Shown here piece by piece: positions 50,491 to 61,796 of a DNA stretch of 64,000 nucleotides. The position numbers were made by a program, and so were the translations under genes. Positions within the stretch are counted from its first letter, which is position 1. Each line of letters opens with the position of its first letter. The stretch comes from Camarhynchus parvulus. Taxonomy: Eukaryota > Chordata > Aves > Passeriformes > Thraupidae. The notes under the pieces are model-generated. The model ran no database searches. It worked only from the letters and a program-made list of their open reading frames with translations, and had not been told where the DNA came from. The stretch spans positions 62,096,965 to 62,160,964 of the forward strand of contig NC_044572.1 of assembly GCF_901933205.1 (NCBI RefSeq), given 5' to 3'.

Positions 50491-52110
50491 TCTAGACAAG
50501 CTGATAACATTGTAATTGCATCACATCTGAAAATGGACTAAAATGGTAATATTCAGGGTAGAGCTAAATGTATTTTTCAGATAGATAAGAGTGCATTCTG
50601 CACAAGTTCTGAGAGCCACCTGTACATGAGCTAGCCGTGGACTGAGCTGTGTTGCCACCACTAATGAAAGGGTAAAGCTGCAGCAAGTGGTTTGGCTGGA
50701 GGCAAACGATGTTTGCATTACACCAGTCCCGTGTCCCAGCTCTGTAACTTCTGTTTCAGGTAGATGTGTCATCTGAGGTACAAGCTGAGAGTAGGCAGAA
50801 AAGATTGTGCAAGAGGTGTTTGTGGATTTGCGTCCCTTCAGAGTTTTTTGCTGAGCCTCGTATTGTGGGTTGCTAAGAAAACTGCTCAAAGTGCTTTGTG
50901 TCTTCCCTGCCCTCCTCCCAGCTTGGGGTTGTACAGACTGGTGGATGAAGGCATGGCTTGGTCCCAGGTGTTTCTGCACTGAGGGTGCAGAAATATGTAT
51001 GTGATATATTTGAATTTTGTGTTGTGTGTCTGTTGCTATACCTTTCATCTGTGTCCTTATCTTATAAACCTTACTGCATTCTCTGCTTGAGTTGTTTGTC
51101 TATAGACCTTTCTCATTGTGTTTTTTTCCTCTTCATCCACATTTTCTTTTCTTTTCTTTCCTTTCCTTCATCCATGCTTTTTTTTCCCTTGATGTGAAGA
51201 GCGAGTGGCTATTTCTTATTTCCATATATAATTTAAACATATACGTAAGGTTGTAGTCTTGATGAATGGCCTAAATCAGTCTAGCTCTGCACTGTGTGTT
51301 CACCTCCTCTATTGCATCAGGAAGCAGAGGGCTGCACAGGGAGACAGGGCTGTGATCTCACTTGAAACCAATCCCACCAGAAAAACCCAAGCTGATTGAA
51401 TTTATAATGTGGCCTTATACCTGCCAGCAAAAGCATGAAAGAATTTAAGGACAATTTGAAGTACTTTGAGCTGTTGTCTTTTGACTGTGGGTTTGTCATC
51501 CCTGTGTTATTTCTGATAGCACTTGTTGGAGCTGGGTGTGAATGGTGATGGTGTTTTTGCAGTGGTTTCTTGTGCACTGTGTGGGCTTTATGTGACTGGG
51601 GAGAGCACAGCCTACACAGGTTTCTTTTGCTTCTCTTCTGTAATCTCTGCAAGAAACATTTGCTTGACTCTTACCATGGTCATGTTTGTGTAGCACTGCT
51701 GAACTCAGTGGGTCTTCACCCTGGCACCTTGCTCTGCCAGTTTGCAGGCTCGGTTTATTTGCCACCAGAGATGGGCTGTGTTTCATATTTTATGACAAAA
51801 CAGATACTTGTCTTTCTTCTGGAACACAGCTCTGTTAGATTTTTATATCTATAAGGAATCTGGTACTTTCTTTTTAATGTGGGAGAGTATTAGTAATTAA
51901 GTAATTACTGGTTAAAAATATGTGGTATCTCATTTAAATATCTTCTGATCTTATTACTCTTAAATACATTGTGGATTTAAAAAAAGTTCAAATTATAGTA
52001 ATGACATACACTGACTTTGTTTCTTTTTTTTTATTTGTTCCCTTCTCTTTATGTGAATGGTGTATTCATGCTTCTCATCACTGCTGCTGGGTTTATTGCC
52101 AATCATCTAG
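50491..52110 (+). other. KIF13A: KIF13A intron 2, segment f, with the microexon acceptor region
   Basis: Non-coding. A TTTTC/TTTCC pyrimidine tract lies at 51141-51169. Immediately before exon 3, a strong pyrimidine tract (about 52020-52050, TTCTTTTTTTTTATTTG and CCCTTCTCTTT) is followed by TGCTGCTGG (52082-52090) and the acceptor atcatctag. The UGC-rich element 20-28 nt upstream resembles the intronic enhancers used by SRRM3/4 for microexons, but it could be coincidental. A 175-codon minus-strand frame at 50521-51048 has no recognisable domain. Confidence 0.65.
51141..51169. repeat. TTTTC/TTTCC pyrimidine tract
   Basis: Pure C/T run made of TTTTC, then TTTCC pentamers, about 940 bp before the KIF13A microexon. 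Simple repeat. Confidence 0.8.
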
Positions 52111-52123
52111 AAAACCACCAAAG
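52111..52123 (+). CDS. KIF13A: KIF13A coding exon 3, a 13-nt microexon
   Basis: AAAACCACCAAAG lies between acceptor aatcatctag and the near-perfect donor AAAG|gtaagt. The first base completes the Arg codon begun in exon 2 (AG+A), and the rest encodes KPPK, leaving phase 0. The resulting GERKPPKVFAFD joins exon 2 to exon 4 exactly as in KIF13A proteins, so the exon is real despite its size. Because 13 is not a multiple of three, skipping it would shift the frame before the catalytic core, and inclusion must be effectively constitutive for a functional motor. The strong donor and the long upstream pyrimidine tract probably compensate for the tiny exon length. Confidence 0.93.
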
Positions 52124-55100
52124 GTAAGTATTTTGTCTCTTTTTACATTTGTATCTGCATGAAAATATTGAGCACTGCAGAAGTATTGGGCATATTGGGC
52201 TGTAGTATGTGAACAACGTGGCTTCAAAAAAGGAAAAAATTTTAAAAATCTGTTCTTCAAACTTCCAAGTTAAAAGCTTCAGAATTTCAGAAGAATATAT
52301 TTTAATCCAACTGACATGCAGGCAAGGCACATGGCTTGTTAAAGCTGTGACCAGGACAAGCCAACGTTTTAATGCAGTCGTAAAAACATTTGGAAGACTG
52401 AATAAATAGTGTGTGTAAAACATTTCGTTACAAACAGTTCTGTTTAAAAGTTCAAATACTATTTTTAAAAGGCAACAAAAAACATCTGGTAATAGAGAAA
52501 CCATTTTTGTTTGCACTTGACAATAGTCAGGAATTAGTAATTAGTGTAAAAGTTGTCAAAGTGCACCAGAATTCACATAAAAAGATTGTCTGTGTTCTTC
52601 GTAGTGCAGGGAAGGGCAGGAGAAATGTACCTGTTGGGAAATTTAATAAAATTTTTCTATCAGTTGATATGCATAATAAAAGAGAGTTTGATCAGGAAGA
52701 AATCTCTCCTTCTTTCTGTTGTTGTAATTCCACCAAAACCCATTGTTTTTAGAAGAGCCTTCATTTTCTGTAGCGCATCATTTGTGTTCCATTATAGGCA
52801 GATAAAGTTATTGTGGATATTATGTAAAAACTTACGTATGGCCTTGTGTTTCCTTGACAAAACCAGAACAGCTGCAGGCTTGTGCGTAAATGTCACATTA
52901 TTGTTAGGTATAGTTGGATGGTCATTAATATCCTTAAGCCATAGTGCTGAAATTTGTGATATTATGTGAAATATTTACCAGATTGAGACAGAAGAAGGTT
53001 AGTACCATCTGGGGAAAACTGGCATTGCTAAGTTTATAAAGATGTGGTATGAGATTTCTTGATTTATACAGTTTTTGGGGTACTGCTCATAGTTGATTTT
53101 AAAATCATAAGTTTTTAAAATAAAATTTTGTAAATAATGGAAGTCTCTTTACCTTTAATGGGCTACTTTATCATCAGCCATGGATAAATTGTTTTCCCAA
53201 ATCCACTTGTTAGCTCAGGTATCAGAAGCTGTGATAGAAAAATTTATATAAGGATATTGGGATGCTATTTTGCTTTATCTTTTGCTATTTCTGCAAGCAT
53301 TCCATTTAAGTGTAATTTTGTGGCAAAGGTAAAACAGTTGTTCTGAGCTGAGATCTGTGATCTGTGTACCAGGGTCCCTTCAGATTTTCTCTCCACAATT
53401 CTCCAGCCCTGTCACAGGTCTTATGTTTGTCATAGTGAGCAACTTTTTTTTTCAGTTCTTTAATTGCTTCCATGGATATTAAGTTGACTGGTGTAGACTC
53501 TGTCTGCCATTTCCTTGTGTATCTCCTGTATTACTTATCTCCATCAGCAGCTGTAAGAGGGCTGTAGGAACAGCTGCCCTGAAATGAAATTAAAACTTCC
53601 CTTCTTCTGTTCTCCCTTCCTTTCTTTTTTAGGAACCAGCCAGCACCCAACCTGTCAGACTGACTCTTCTCAATGAAAGCAAAATGTGATTAATTGGCCA
53701 GCTCTTGGTCAGATAGTAATGGCCATTAAGCATTGGTCATACATTTGGAACATTTTATAGCTGCACAGACAATGTTTTAGGGATTATGTTCAATCTGGGT
53801 AATGCATTCCTAAATGCTGGAAGCCCCAGACTCTGCCTGGCCTATACTGAGGATTAGACTTTATAAGAATAATGAATGTGAAATTAAACTCCTTTTGAAA
53901 ACAATTATGTAATTTGGCTTAAACAGGCAGGCAGTTAATATTGGGTATGGTGCTCAATACCTATAACTAGTTTTTATAAGTATACTTACATGCATAAACC
54001 CTTAAAATTATTATTTCTGCAAGGCATTGATTAGGAACCTTAATGAAAACACATTGTGCAAAATGTTGGTTTGGCTTTTTAAAATGTGAGCACCTATTTG
54101 GCTCTCTTTTTAGATTCTGTGATACCTAACTGCAGCAGCAGTTGGTTGCAATGGCTCCTCTAGTTTAAAGTCTAATTAAAATCTGCAATTTCATTTTAAA
54201 GTCACAGGTACAGGTGAATTTGAGACAAAACTCTAGATTTTTCACTGACACGTGTGATGGATGCATGGACCTGCATCCCAGTTTGCCTTGTTGAAGAGAC
54301 CATAACTTCTAGTTGTCTCCTTAGCAAAATAACCATCAGCTCTTCTCTTAAACTGCTTCAGATGTTTGCTGAAGCAATCAAAGCCCCATATCTTTTGTTT
54401 TTCTTAAATGTTTTGGTAACCAGAACAAATATTTTGTACGATTTCTAAGAGTTGCTAACACTCCAAGTATAGTTCTCTATAACCTAGAAATGACCTACAT
54501 AACTTACTTTATTAGGCTAATGTGCGCATTACAATGACTCTGGATACAGTAGTACCAGGATCCAGCACTTCCCAGCTAGCTTTTTCTCATAAATTTCCAT
54601 TTTTATATGATTGTGCTGAATGTACCCAGTTATCCCTTCATTCAAAATCTTTGCTTTGTAACCTGCTACCCTAGTGTGACAGGTTTCTGGCAGCCTCCTT
54701 TTACCTAACTTTCTGTTTTAGTTGCTAGGATGAAGTATAAGATACAGAATCTTGCAGAAAATAAGAAAGTTTTAAAGGCTTGTTTGTTAATTCCCTCTGT
54801 TGTTTAAAAGCCCAGAACACTATTAATGAAAATAAAGAATACTATTAAACACCTCCCAAAATGTAGTTAAAAGCTAATTCATATAAGGTGCTTGAAGTAT
54901 AAAAAGTTCTGTTTGTGTCACAGATATCATTGTTCAAATACATTTTAATAGTTTTGATATAGCTGGTAGATACACTTCTGGTACAAGTTGGTAAAGATTT
55001 TTGCTAAAAAGGCTTTTTCAGTGCCTGATAATGCCCAGTTTGAATATTGGCTATTGAGTCTGAGACTTGAACATTAACAGAACTTCTCATGGCTTTGATA

Positions 55101-58100
55101 TTGTATTTACAGGTGGGTTAATACCCTTTTCAGGAAAATGGATTCTGGGGAGAAAAAAATTATTAAGAGAAAAAGAATTATTCTGCACACTTCTATCAGA
55201 AAAAACAGTAATACCCACCACTTCCATTTTAAGGAAGAATAATCAGTGAAGAGAAAGAAGGGAGCACATTAGATGATAATTAGAATATTTAGTTGTTTCT
55301 TCATGGCATATATTCTATGTCTTGACCCTAAGTATGCTTCCATGCTCAACTTGGGATTGCTTGTCCTTGCATTCCTGCACTGGGCATCAGAAAAATATAA
55401 AATAGCTACCTTTTTTTATCATCTTTTCTGTACAAGGGTTACTCTTTTGGTAGAATGCTGTCCTACAGATATTTCCCATAAAATGCCCTCCTCACGTATG
55501 TGTTGAAGAGCTGATTGGGACCATGTGTTTTGCTCCTGTGTGCCTTATTTTTACTCTGTTAATTCCTGTGTTTGCAATCTGTTTTCCCAAAGGTCTCAGT
55601 TGTCCATAAAATTGTTTTGGTTGGGTGAATCCTTAAGGTATGGTTGCTGGGAATGTTCAAGGTTGCTGTTTTGTCATCACTAATCGAAGTAATGGTTAAG
55701 TGTTCTCCTGCCTGTTTTAATGGAGAGGGGACTTTAGCTGCAGCTGCTCTGCATGTTTTGCAGATAGTGCATGCTCCAGCAGTTTCTGCCTTTTTGCCTG
55801 ACACTTTTTTTTTTTTTAGTAATCTTGTTACTTCTGTTAGAAGGATTTGGCAATTTTCCCAAACAGAATTTATAAATAGACCAAATCCATGCCCCAGCTT
55901 TTTTATGTTTATTATGGAAACAAACTAAAATGCTATATTTACATTTGTTTTATCTGAAGGCAGATTTTTTCTCTTCTTATTGCATAATCATTTTTTGACC
56001 TTTTGAAAACCAGTCTGACCAATTTTTACCATTTTAAAAACATCCCAATAAAATCTGCTTTTCTAGAAGAAACACTTGGCGGCAAGCCCATATTTTAGTT
56101 TTAAGAGTCTCTTTGCAAGACCAGTGTTTAAATTAGAAATCATTGAATGATCCTGTCATCATTTTCCGTGTTAACCAAGGGGAAAATGTGTAGGACAATA
56201 GATTAAATTGGCCTATAGTAGTGCTGTATTGACATTTAAGTCATTACACATAAGCATGTATAGCCTTTTTAACTGGTCTGTGTGATCCACTGCAGATAAC
56301 ACTCAGTTTTAAGGAGGGAAGGATGGTCAGTTTTGAGTCCTTGCAGTAGGGTCTGGGGTTTTTTTTGTAATTTAATTGCTTGCTATTTGGTCACTGGAGA
56401 GACCAGATATTGTTAGCAAGTCCTGTGCTGAAAATTTCCATGGAATTTGAATATGAGAAGAGGAACAGTAGTTCTTGGACTGTAGAAGTTAGGAAAAGGA
56501 TTTGTGTTCTTACTGATGACATAGTTTTTTGCCTAGATTTGATGATCAAATGCACAAAAGGTAATTTAAAATGCCCCAAACTTATATCTGAAGACAAGGT
56601 GGAGTAACTGCTGCATTTTACTTGCAGCTCAGTGGCCAAATGACGTTTTTGACTCAGTCACATCAGGGATCATCCTGATTCATGATGATGTCTGATTCTA
56701 TTTGGGCTGCAGTGACTCAGGCCTCCCTGTTAGATGATTATTATGGGTTTGTTTGTTTTTTCTTCAGAAGGGAATTCCAGAACTCTTCACTCTTACAGAC
56801 TAAGGGTTGTCTCAGTATTGAGTCTTCTCTCAGGCCATTTGATGTGTTTTGCTTTAAGCTGGAGGAAAGGGAAGGAGGTGAGGTTGTTGTGCTAACCTGG
56901 TGTTACCTTCTGTAATATTTGCAGCAGTAGATGTTTTGGGAAGGGTTAGATTGCAGCATATCTGTAGATTATATTGTGTAGTAATTCTGAATAGCTGGGA
57001 CTTCAAGATGTTCTTGATCCCCAAAAGCCAAATGAAAATGATCCATCTTTGTCCTCCCCTCAGGATTTGTCTCTAGGGAATTTGCGTATTTCAGCTGACA
57101 GAGCCTGTGGCTCTTGCTCTACATGCATGGTTTGTCCCACAAAAGAGATCACCTGTTGGATGACCAGGCAAAGACAATCTTGACCCCAGCAAAGTTTTAT
57201 TTAAAAGGTGGTTCAAGATTTTCCCCACCTCTTGTGCTTCCCCCCAAAAAAACTCAATAACAAAACTAGAATCTATATTGTTAACTCATCCACAGTCAGT
57301 TTATCATGGCAACATGTGGAAAATACACTGCAGCTTAAGGTGGGTTTGTAGCAACCTAAACCTGTGAAAAAAAAGTTAAATGTCTTACATGATGTTCTGG
57401 AATGTGCAGGAAAATAAACTTGGATCAAATCCCAGCATGTTAAGTGGTTTTACAGGACACTGTTCCAGGTTTGCAAGCCCTCTGAGCACAGTATTGAATC
57501 TCATTCAGTTTCTCGCTGCATCTCTTGACTGAAGTGATATTAAGCCTTTTCATTAGAGCAGGCTCTGATAGCTTGTTTCTCTAATAGAGCTACATCTTCT
57601 ATTTGTAGTTTCTGAGCTTCCTCTACTGAGATGCAGTACTGTCCTCTTTGTTTAGATGGATAATCTAATACTATTTATTTGCTCCTTAAGGCGTGTGAGT
57701 AGTAATGCTCTTCTGAGTATCAAAAGCGCATCCCGTGGTAAAAATTGTGTATATTGTGCTGATGTCTGCTAAATAGTCATCTCACCAAATTCTGTGTATT
57801 GAGTGCTTGTGTTGCTGTTCTGTTACTGCTAGCAGAAACATTTGTCATTGTTGGTGCTTGGAGAAGAGTGGAGTTAAATATTAGTTTTTGTCTGTGTTTT
57901 GTAATCTGTATTAGGGAATGGAGTAAGGAGTAATCTGTATAGTGTATCATACAGATAGAAGTATTGAGCTTTGTTTCTCTCATGATTACACAAAAGTATT
58001 TGATTACACAAAATTATTTCTGCCAATTATGCCTTATTACAGTTCTGATTTAGGATCTGCAGAAATAGTAGAGCCCAACTGCAATTACACTGTCATGGAT

Positions 58101-58168
58101 ATGTAATGCTTTAAATGAAAAGTCTTATAACCAGGGCTCCTAATTTGTCTTTTTATGTTCTTCTACAG
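52124..58168 (+). other. KIF13A: KIF13A intron 3 (6.0 kb)
   Basis: AT-rich intron with donor gtaagt and acceptor ttcttctacag. It carries the candidate enhancer block at 53680-54220, listed separately, and a G4T8 tract at 56355-56366. No transposon is recognised, and no alternative exon is supported; open frames here (138 codons at most) have no family features. Confidence 0.8.
53680..54220. promoter_or_regulatory. KIF13A: Candidate conserved intronic enhancer
   Basis: About 540 bp without simple repeats or transposon signatures. It is unusually dense in homeodomain-type cores (GATTAATTGG near 53688, ACAATTATG near 53902, TCTAATTAAAATC near 54172) and ends with CAGGTACAGGTG (54206-54217), which contains E2-box type CAGGTG. 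The mixture resembles deeply conserved developmental enhancers found in vertebrate introns. No alignment was available, so this is a prediction from appearance, and the target gene could be KIF13A or a neighbour. Confidence 0.3.
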
Positions 58169-58229
58169 GTGTTTGCCTTTGATCACTGCTTCTGGTCCAT
58201 GGATGAATCAAACACCACAAAATATGCAG
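58169..58229 (+). CDS. KIF13A: KIF13A coding exon 4
   Basis: 61 nt, entered in phase 0 and left in phase 1. It encodes VFAFDHCFWSMDESNTTKYA plus the first base of a Gly codon. The VFAFDHCF segment is the conserved kinesin strand (F-x-F-D) before the P-loop region, and the SMDESNTTKYAG stretch fits KIF13A. Human KIF13A, as I recall it, has Tyr where this gene has His (FDYCF/FDHCF), a conservative-position change also seen in KIF13B. The acceptor tatgttcttctacag is strong and the donor is GCAG|gtaaac. The next exon should begin with the rest of the Gly codon and lead to the P-loop, but no such exon is found to the right edge. Confidence 0.95.
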
Positions 58230-61200
58230 GTAAACTATTTTCTATACAGTGGACAGTGTAAATAATTTGAGAACGTATGGGAGTTTGGGCCTTTGTTTTG
58301 TGAAGTTGGTTTGGGGTTGTTTGTTGTTTCTTTTTTGTGTGTGCATTTTGCACTGTGATGCTCAAGTGACTTCTTCACAGGGGCAGACTTACTATTTTTA
58401 CAGGGATTGAGTCATCTGGTACTAGCTCCTCAACTGAGAAGGAATGCAAGTTTTAAGGTGCCTGGGACACTGTTCAGGAGAGATGTTTTTACATTTAAGC
58501 TATAACTGGTTTTTTTTTATCATCTGGAAGTGCTTTTTGTCGTTTCTGTCACAGTTTCATTTCTGCATCAGCAATTACTTCTGACTGATGCTAGTGATGA
58601 ATGTGCATGTTTTCAGTGCTCTGCATCTCTGTGCCTGAGAGGGGCGAATAAAGCATGTTCTCCTCAGACAGTGTGGTTATCTCAGGTCTTTCAAGTGATT
58701 CATAGTCTGACTGTTCAGATCCCTAATGTGTTTTGAGTGATCAGCTTTGTGACTCCTGCCTCCCAAAAGCTGGCTAATCCACGTAAGATTGTAATCCTAG
58801 CAGTTTTCTCATAACTGGATTTGTCTATTAGTATATTCATATTTTATAAGAGGACTTGTTTTGGTAGAGAAAGCTCTGAACACTGGGATTTCAAGGCTGT
58901 GGCCATGGAGAGGCAAAAACCCCAAGCATTCAGTTTAGATATTCATATTATAAATTTTTTTGGCCCATAAGAAATCTTGAAAGCTGGTAGGATTCATTTC
59001 CTCAAAGTTTAAGATCAGTTATCTCATAAAGGAACTGCTATATACATGTGTTAAAAATATATTTCTGACTATTGTAGGCTCTGGTATGAAATCTCAAATC
59101 TTAAGAACTGCACTACATTTCTTAATTGCCTGAACAAAAAGAGGCTTCTTCAGGAAAAAATCTTTTTCACTTTTTCAGCCTTCAAGAGCTGTGTTTGCAT
59201 TGAACAGGTGCACTGGACAGTATTTGTAGTATTTGTATCTCTCAGGCTGAGAGAGCCTTTGGAGCCCACAGCGCCTCCTTATGTGCCTGCACACCCCTGT
59301 TTCCTTTAAAAGGAAGGAGGTGATGGTGTGTGCCCATACCTTGGCCCCATGTGCATGTAGGAGCTACACCTGTTGGGTACACAGTGGCACTAACCCACAG
59401 CAGAGATGGGATAGACCCAAGAAACACTCCTAACCAGTTGGTCTTGTTTCTGTCTTGGTTTAGCCCATCTCCAGGTGAATTCAGTGGGGTTCTAGATCTG
59501 TTTGTTTTCCATTTGAGTGAAAGCTAGATGTCTTCAGTGTGTTTCAGAAGTTGTAAGTGGATTTGTCTTATCTAAGAAATGAAGTTTTATTATCTGTATG
59601 TAGATTAAGCTCTTGTTGGACTGGTTTCTAGAAAATGGTGCCTTGCATCTCTTCCACTTTCTTACTGGCTAGTAAGTTATGAGGTGGTTTTTTTGCCTAT
59701 TCCAGTCAATATTCCTGCCTGGGAAAAAAAAGAAAACCAAAACTGGTTTCTGACTTTGGTTTTTCTCCTTGTCTGGCTAGGGGGAAGTGGGGGGGTGTTT
59801 TGTTGGAGTTTTTTTCGTGGTGGAAGGCTATGTGGGAGGCTTTGGTGTGGTTTTTTTTCTTTTTCTTTTCAGAAATATGCTAAGAATGTGGGCTTAAAGA
59901 CTTGCATACAAAAAACAATGGTTTCACTGTTTTGTTGTTATTGTGTTTGTTGTATGGTCTTGAAGCTATCTTATGACTGCCAGGCCTTAGGTTCTTGAAC
60001 ATAATGAATTTGATACAATATCAAAACTAAAGTAATTAAAAACCAAGCCCAAAGTGTTTCAGGTGTAAGTTACTGGGTTGTTCACCTGCTTGGACGTGAG
60101 CTGATGCTATCCTATGCAACAGCAGCATTTCTTGGTTTAGGTCCAAGAACCAAATGCTGATATAGCAATATTTCGGATTTATATATTGCTAATATTAAGG
60201 CTTCTTAAGTCTGTTTTCACAGCTTGGCCTCAATGTGCATATGTATTAACAAAAAAAAAATTACAGTAACTGGGTTTGGTTGGGATTTCTGATAACTACT
60301 TTGGCTCATAGAACAAACCTCCGTTGTCCTAGGCACCTTGTAAATAACCATCTTGTCTTGCATCCAGAGACTGTTAATGCTGTAACAGTCTTTGATGCAA
60401 TCTTAGAGTCCTAAAAGCCATCTGACCACCTGACTTTTGGAGCTAAACTGGTATCTCTTGGATGCTGGACTACAGAAGGAATGCTGATCTGGGAGCTTGA
60501 TGCATTCAACACTCCCTGCCCAAAGTAGCTCTCTGTGGATGTGTAAATTTAATGTCATTGCCAGGAGCAGGGATGAGTTGCACAATTAAAAGGAAACATA
60601 TAAAGCTTGAAAAATAAGTCCAGACTGCTTAAAAATGTAAGTTGTGTATGAGCTTTAGGCTGAAGTAAAATTCTTAGAAAAGGCATGTGCAACAAATTTA
60701 GTTCTTTGAAAAACCCTTTTACCTGTATCACAGAAATACAGTGGAAGATGATACAGTGAAAGGTTTAACAAGTACTAGGCCACCCTATCAGTCATTGCTC
60801 TCTGGGCAAAACCAAATCTTGCATTATGTTCAATGGATATATAGTTGTGTATATCACAGTGTAATAAGGATTTATCTGACTGACAGGTGGGTCATGAGAG
60901 CACACAGAATGAATGGTGTGCACCACAGACAACTTACATGGATAACTCTTCCTTGCTGTTATTTTTTAATGCCCACAAACCCAGTGTTTGTCCATTCCTG
61001 GCACATTTGTTACAGGATCTTTAAAACTATTACACATGATCAGACTGACTTTATTTCTCACTTTATTGATCAATCTGCGCTGCTATCAGCACTTACTAAT
61101 ATTGTTCACTCAAGAGCGAGATTCTGTTTGGATAAACTTAATTGTATGGGTAATTGAAAACAATTCCCAGGCTCTGGGGGTGTAGGGCTGACCCTAAAAT

Positions 61201-61654
61201 GGTACTAGTCATCTTTCTTTTATGAGAGATCTTCAACTTATCTGGCTGAACATAAGGCTTATTTTTTTTGTACTAATTTTCTCTGTACTCATGTTTGGGA
61301 AGTACCTACCTTATCTTTCCAGCCCTTGAAAACATGAGTATTGTTGCTGTTGGCAGAAGAATTGCTTTTTTAGCAAAATTTTTTCCTGTTGAAATGGAAA
61401 CTGCAGTCTTAAATTCTAAATGATCCGGTGATATCACCAACAGAAATAGCGAAGGTAACCTTCAGGTGATGAAAAACTTGTAGAGGGCATCTTTGCAGCT
61501 GTCCTTGCAGGACTGGCTCTCATAAAGACAGCAGGGAGTCTGGAGTACAGAAAAGAAGTAAACCCTTTACAAGCCTTTGTGGAACTGGTGCTCTCACCTC
61601 TGCTCCCCAAGATAAGGGGGCTCTTTAGCAACTTGATATATTGTGTTAGAGAGA
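58230..61654 (+). other. KIF13A: KIF13A intron 4, visible part a
   Basis: Non-coding. A GC-balanced patch at about 59240-59430 is unrecognised. A pair of similar palindromic sites (TTCCTTTAAAAGGAA-like at about 59300-59316, and again near 62629-62645) was noted. The 138-codon frame at 60741-61157 has no domain features. No exon matching the next part of the kinesin motor was found. Confidence 0.7.
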
Positions 61655-61796
61655 TCCCCCATCCAAGCTGTCCTGGAACACTTCCAGGGATGGGACCTCC
61701 ACAGCTTCTCTGGGCCACCTGTGGCAGTGCCTCGTCACGTTCACAGTAAAGAAGTTTTTCCATATATCTCATCTAAGCCTATACTGTTTCAGTGTG
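61655..61796 (-). mobile_element. CR1 LINE fragment (short, antisense)
   Basis: Reads as reverse-complement CR1 3' region: GAACACTTCCAGGGATGGGA, CCTCCACAGCTTCTCTGGGC, CACCTGTGGCAGTGCCTC, then TTCACAGTAAAGAAGTTTTTCC. This block corresponds to a different CR1 subfamily from the two other copies, closer to the one with the ACTTCCAGGGATGGG motif. Only about 140 bp remain, truncated at both sides. Confidence 0.8.

Noticed and set aside
50521..51048. 175-codon minus-strand frame next to the LTR
   Set aside because: No motif or family recognised. A frame of this length is only mildly unusual for 64 kb on six frames, and there is no supporting splice or promoter context.
60741..61157. 138-codon plus-strand frame in intron 4
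   Set aside because: Not homologous to kinesin or to any family I know. About this many frames of this length are expected by chance.
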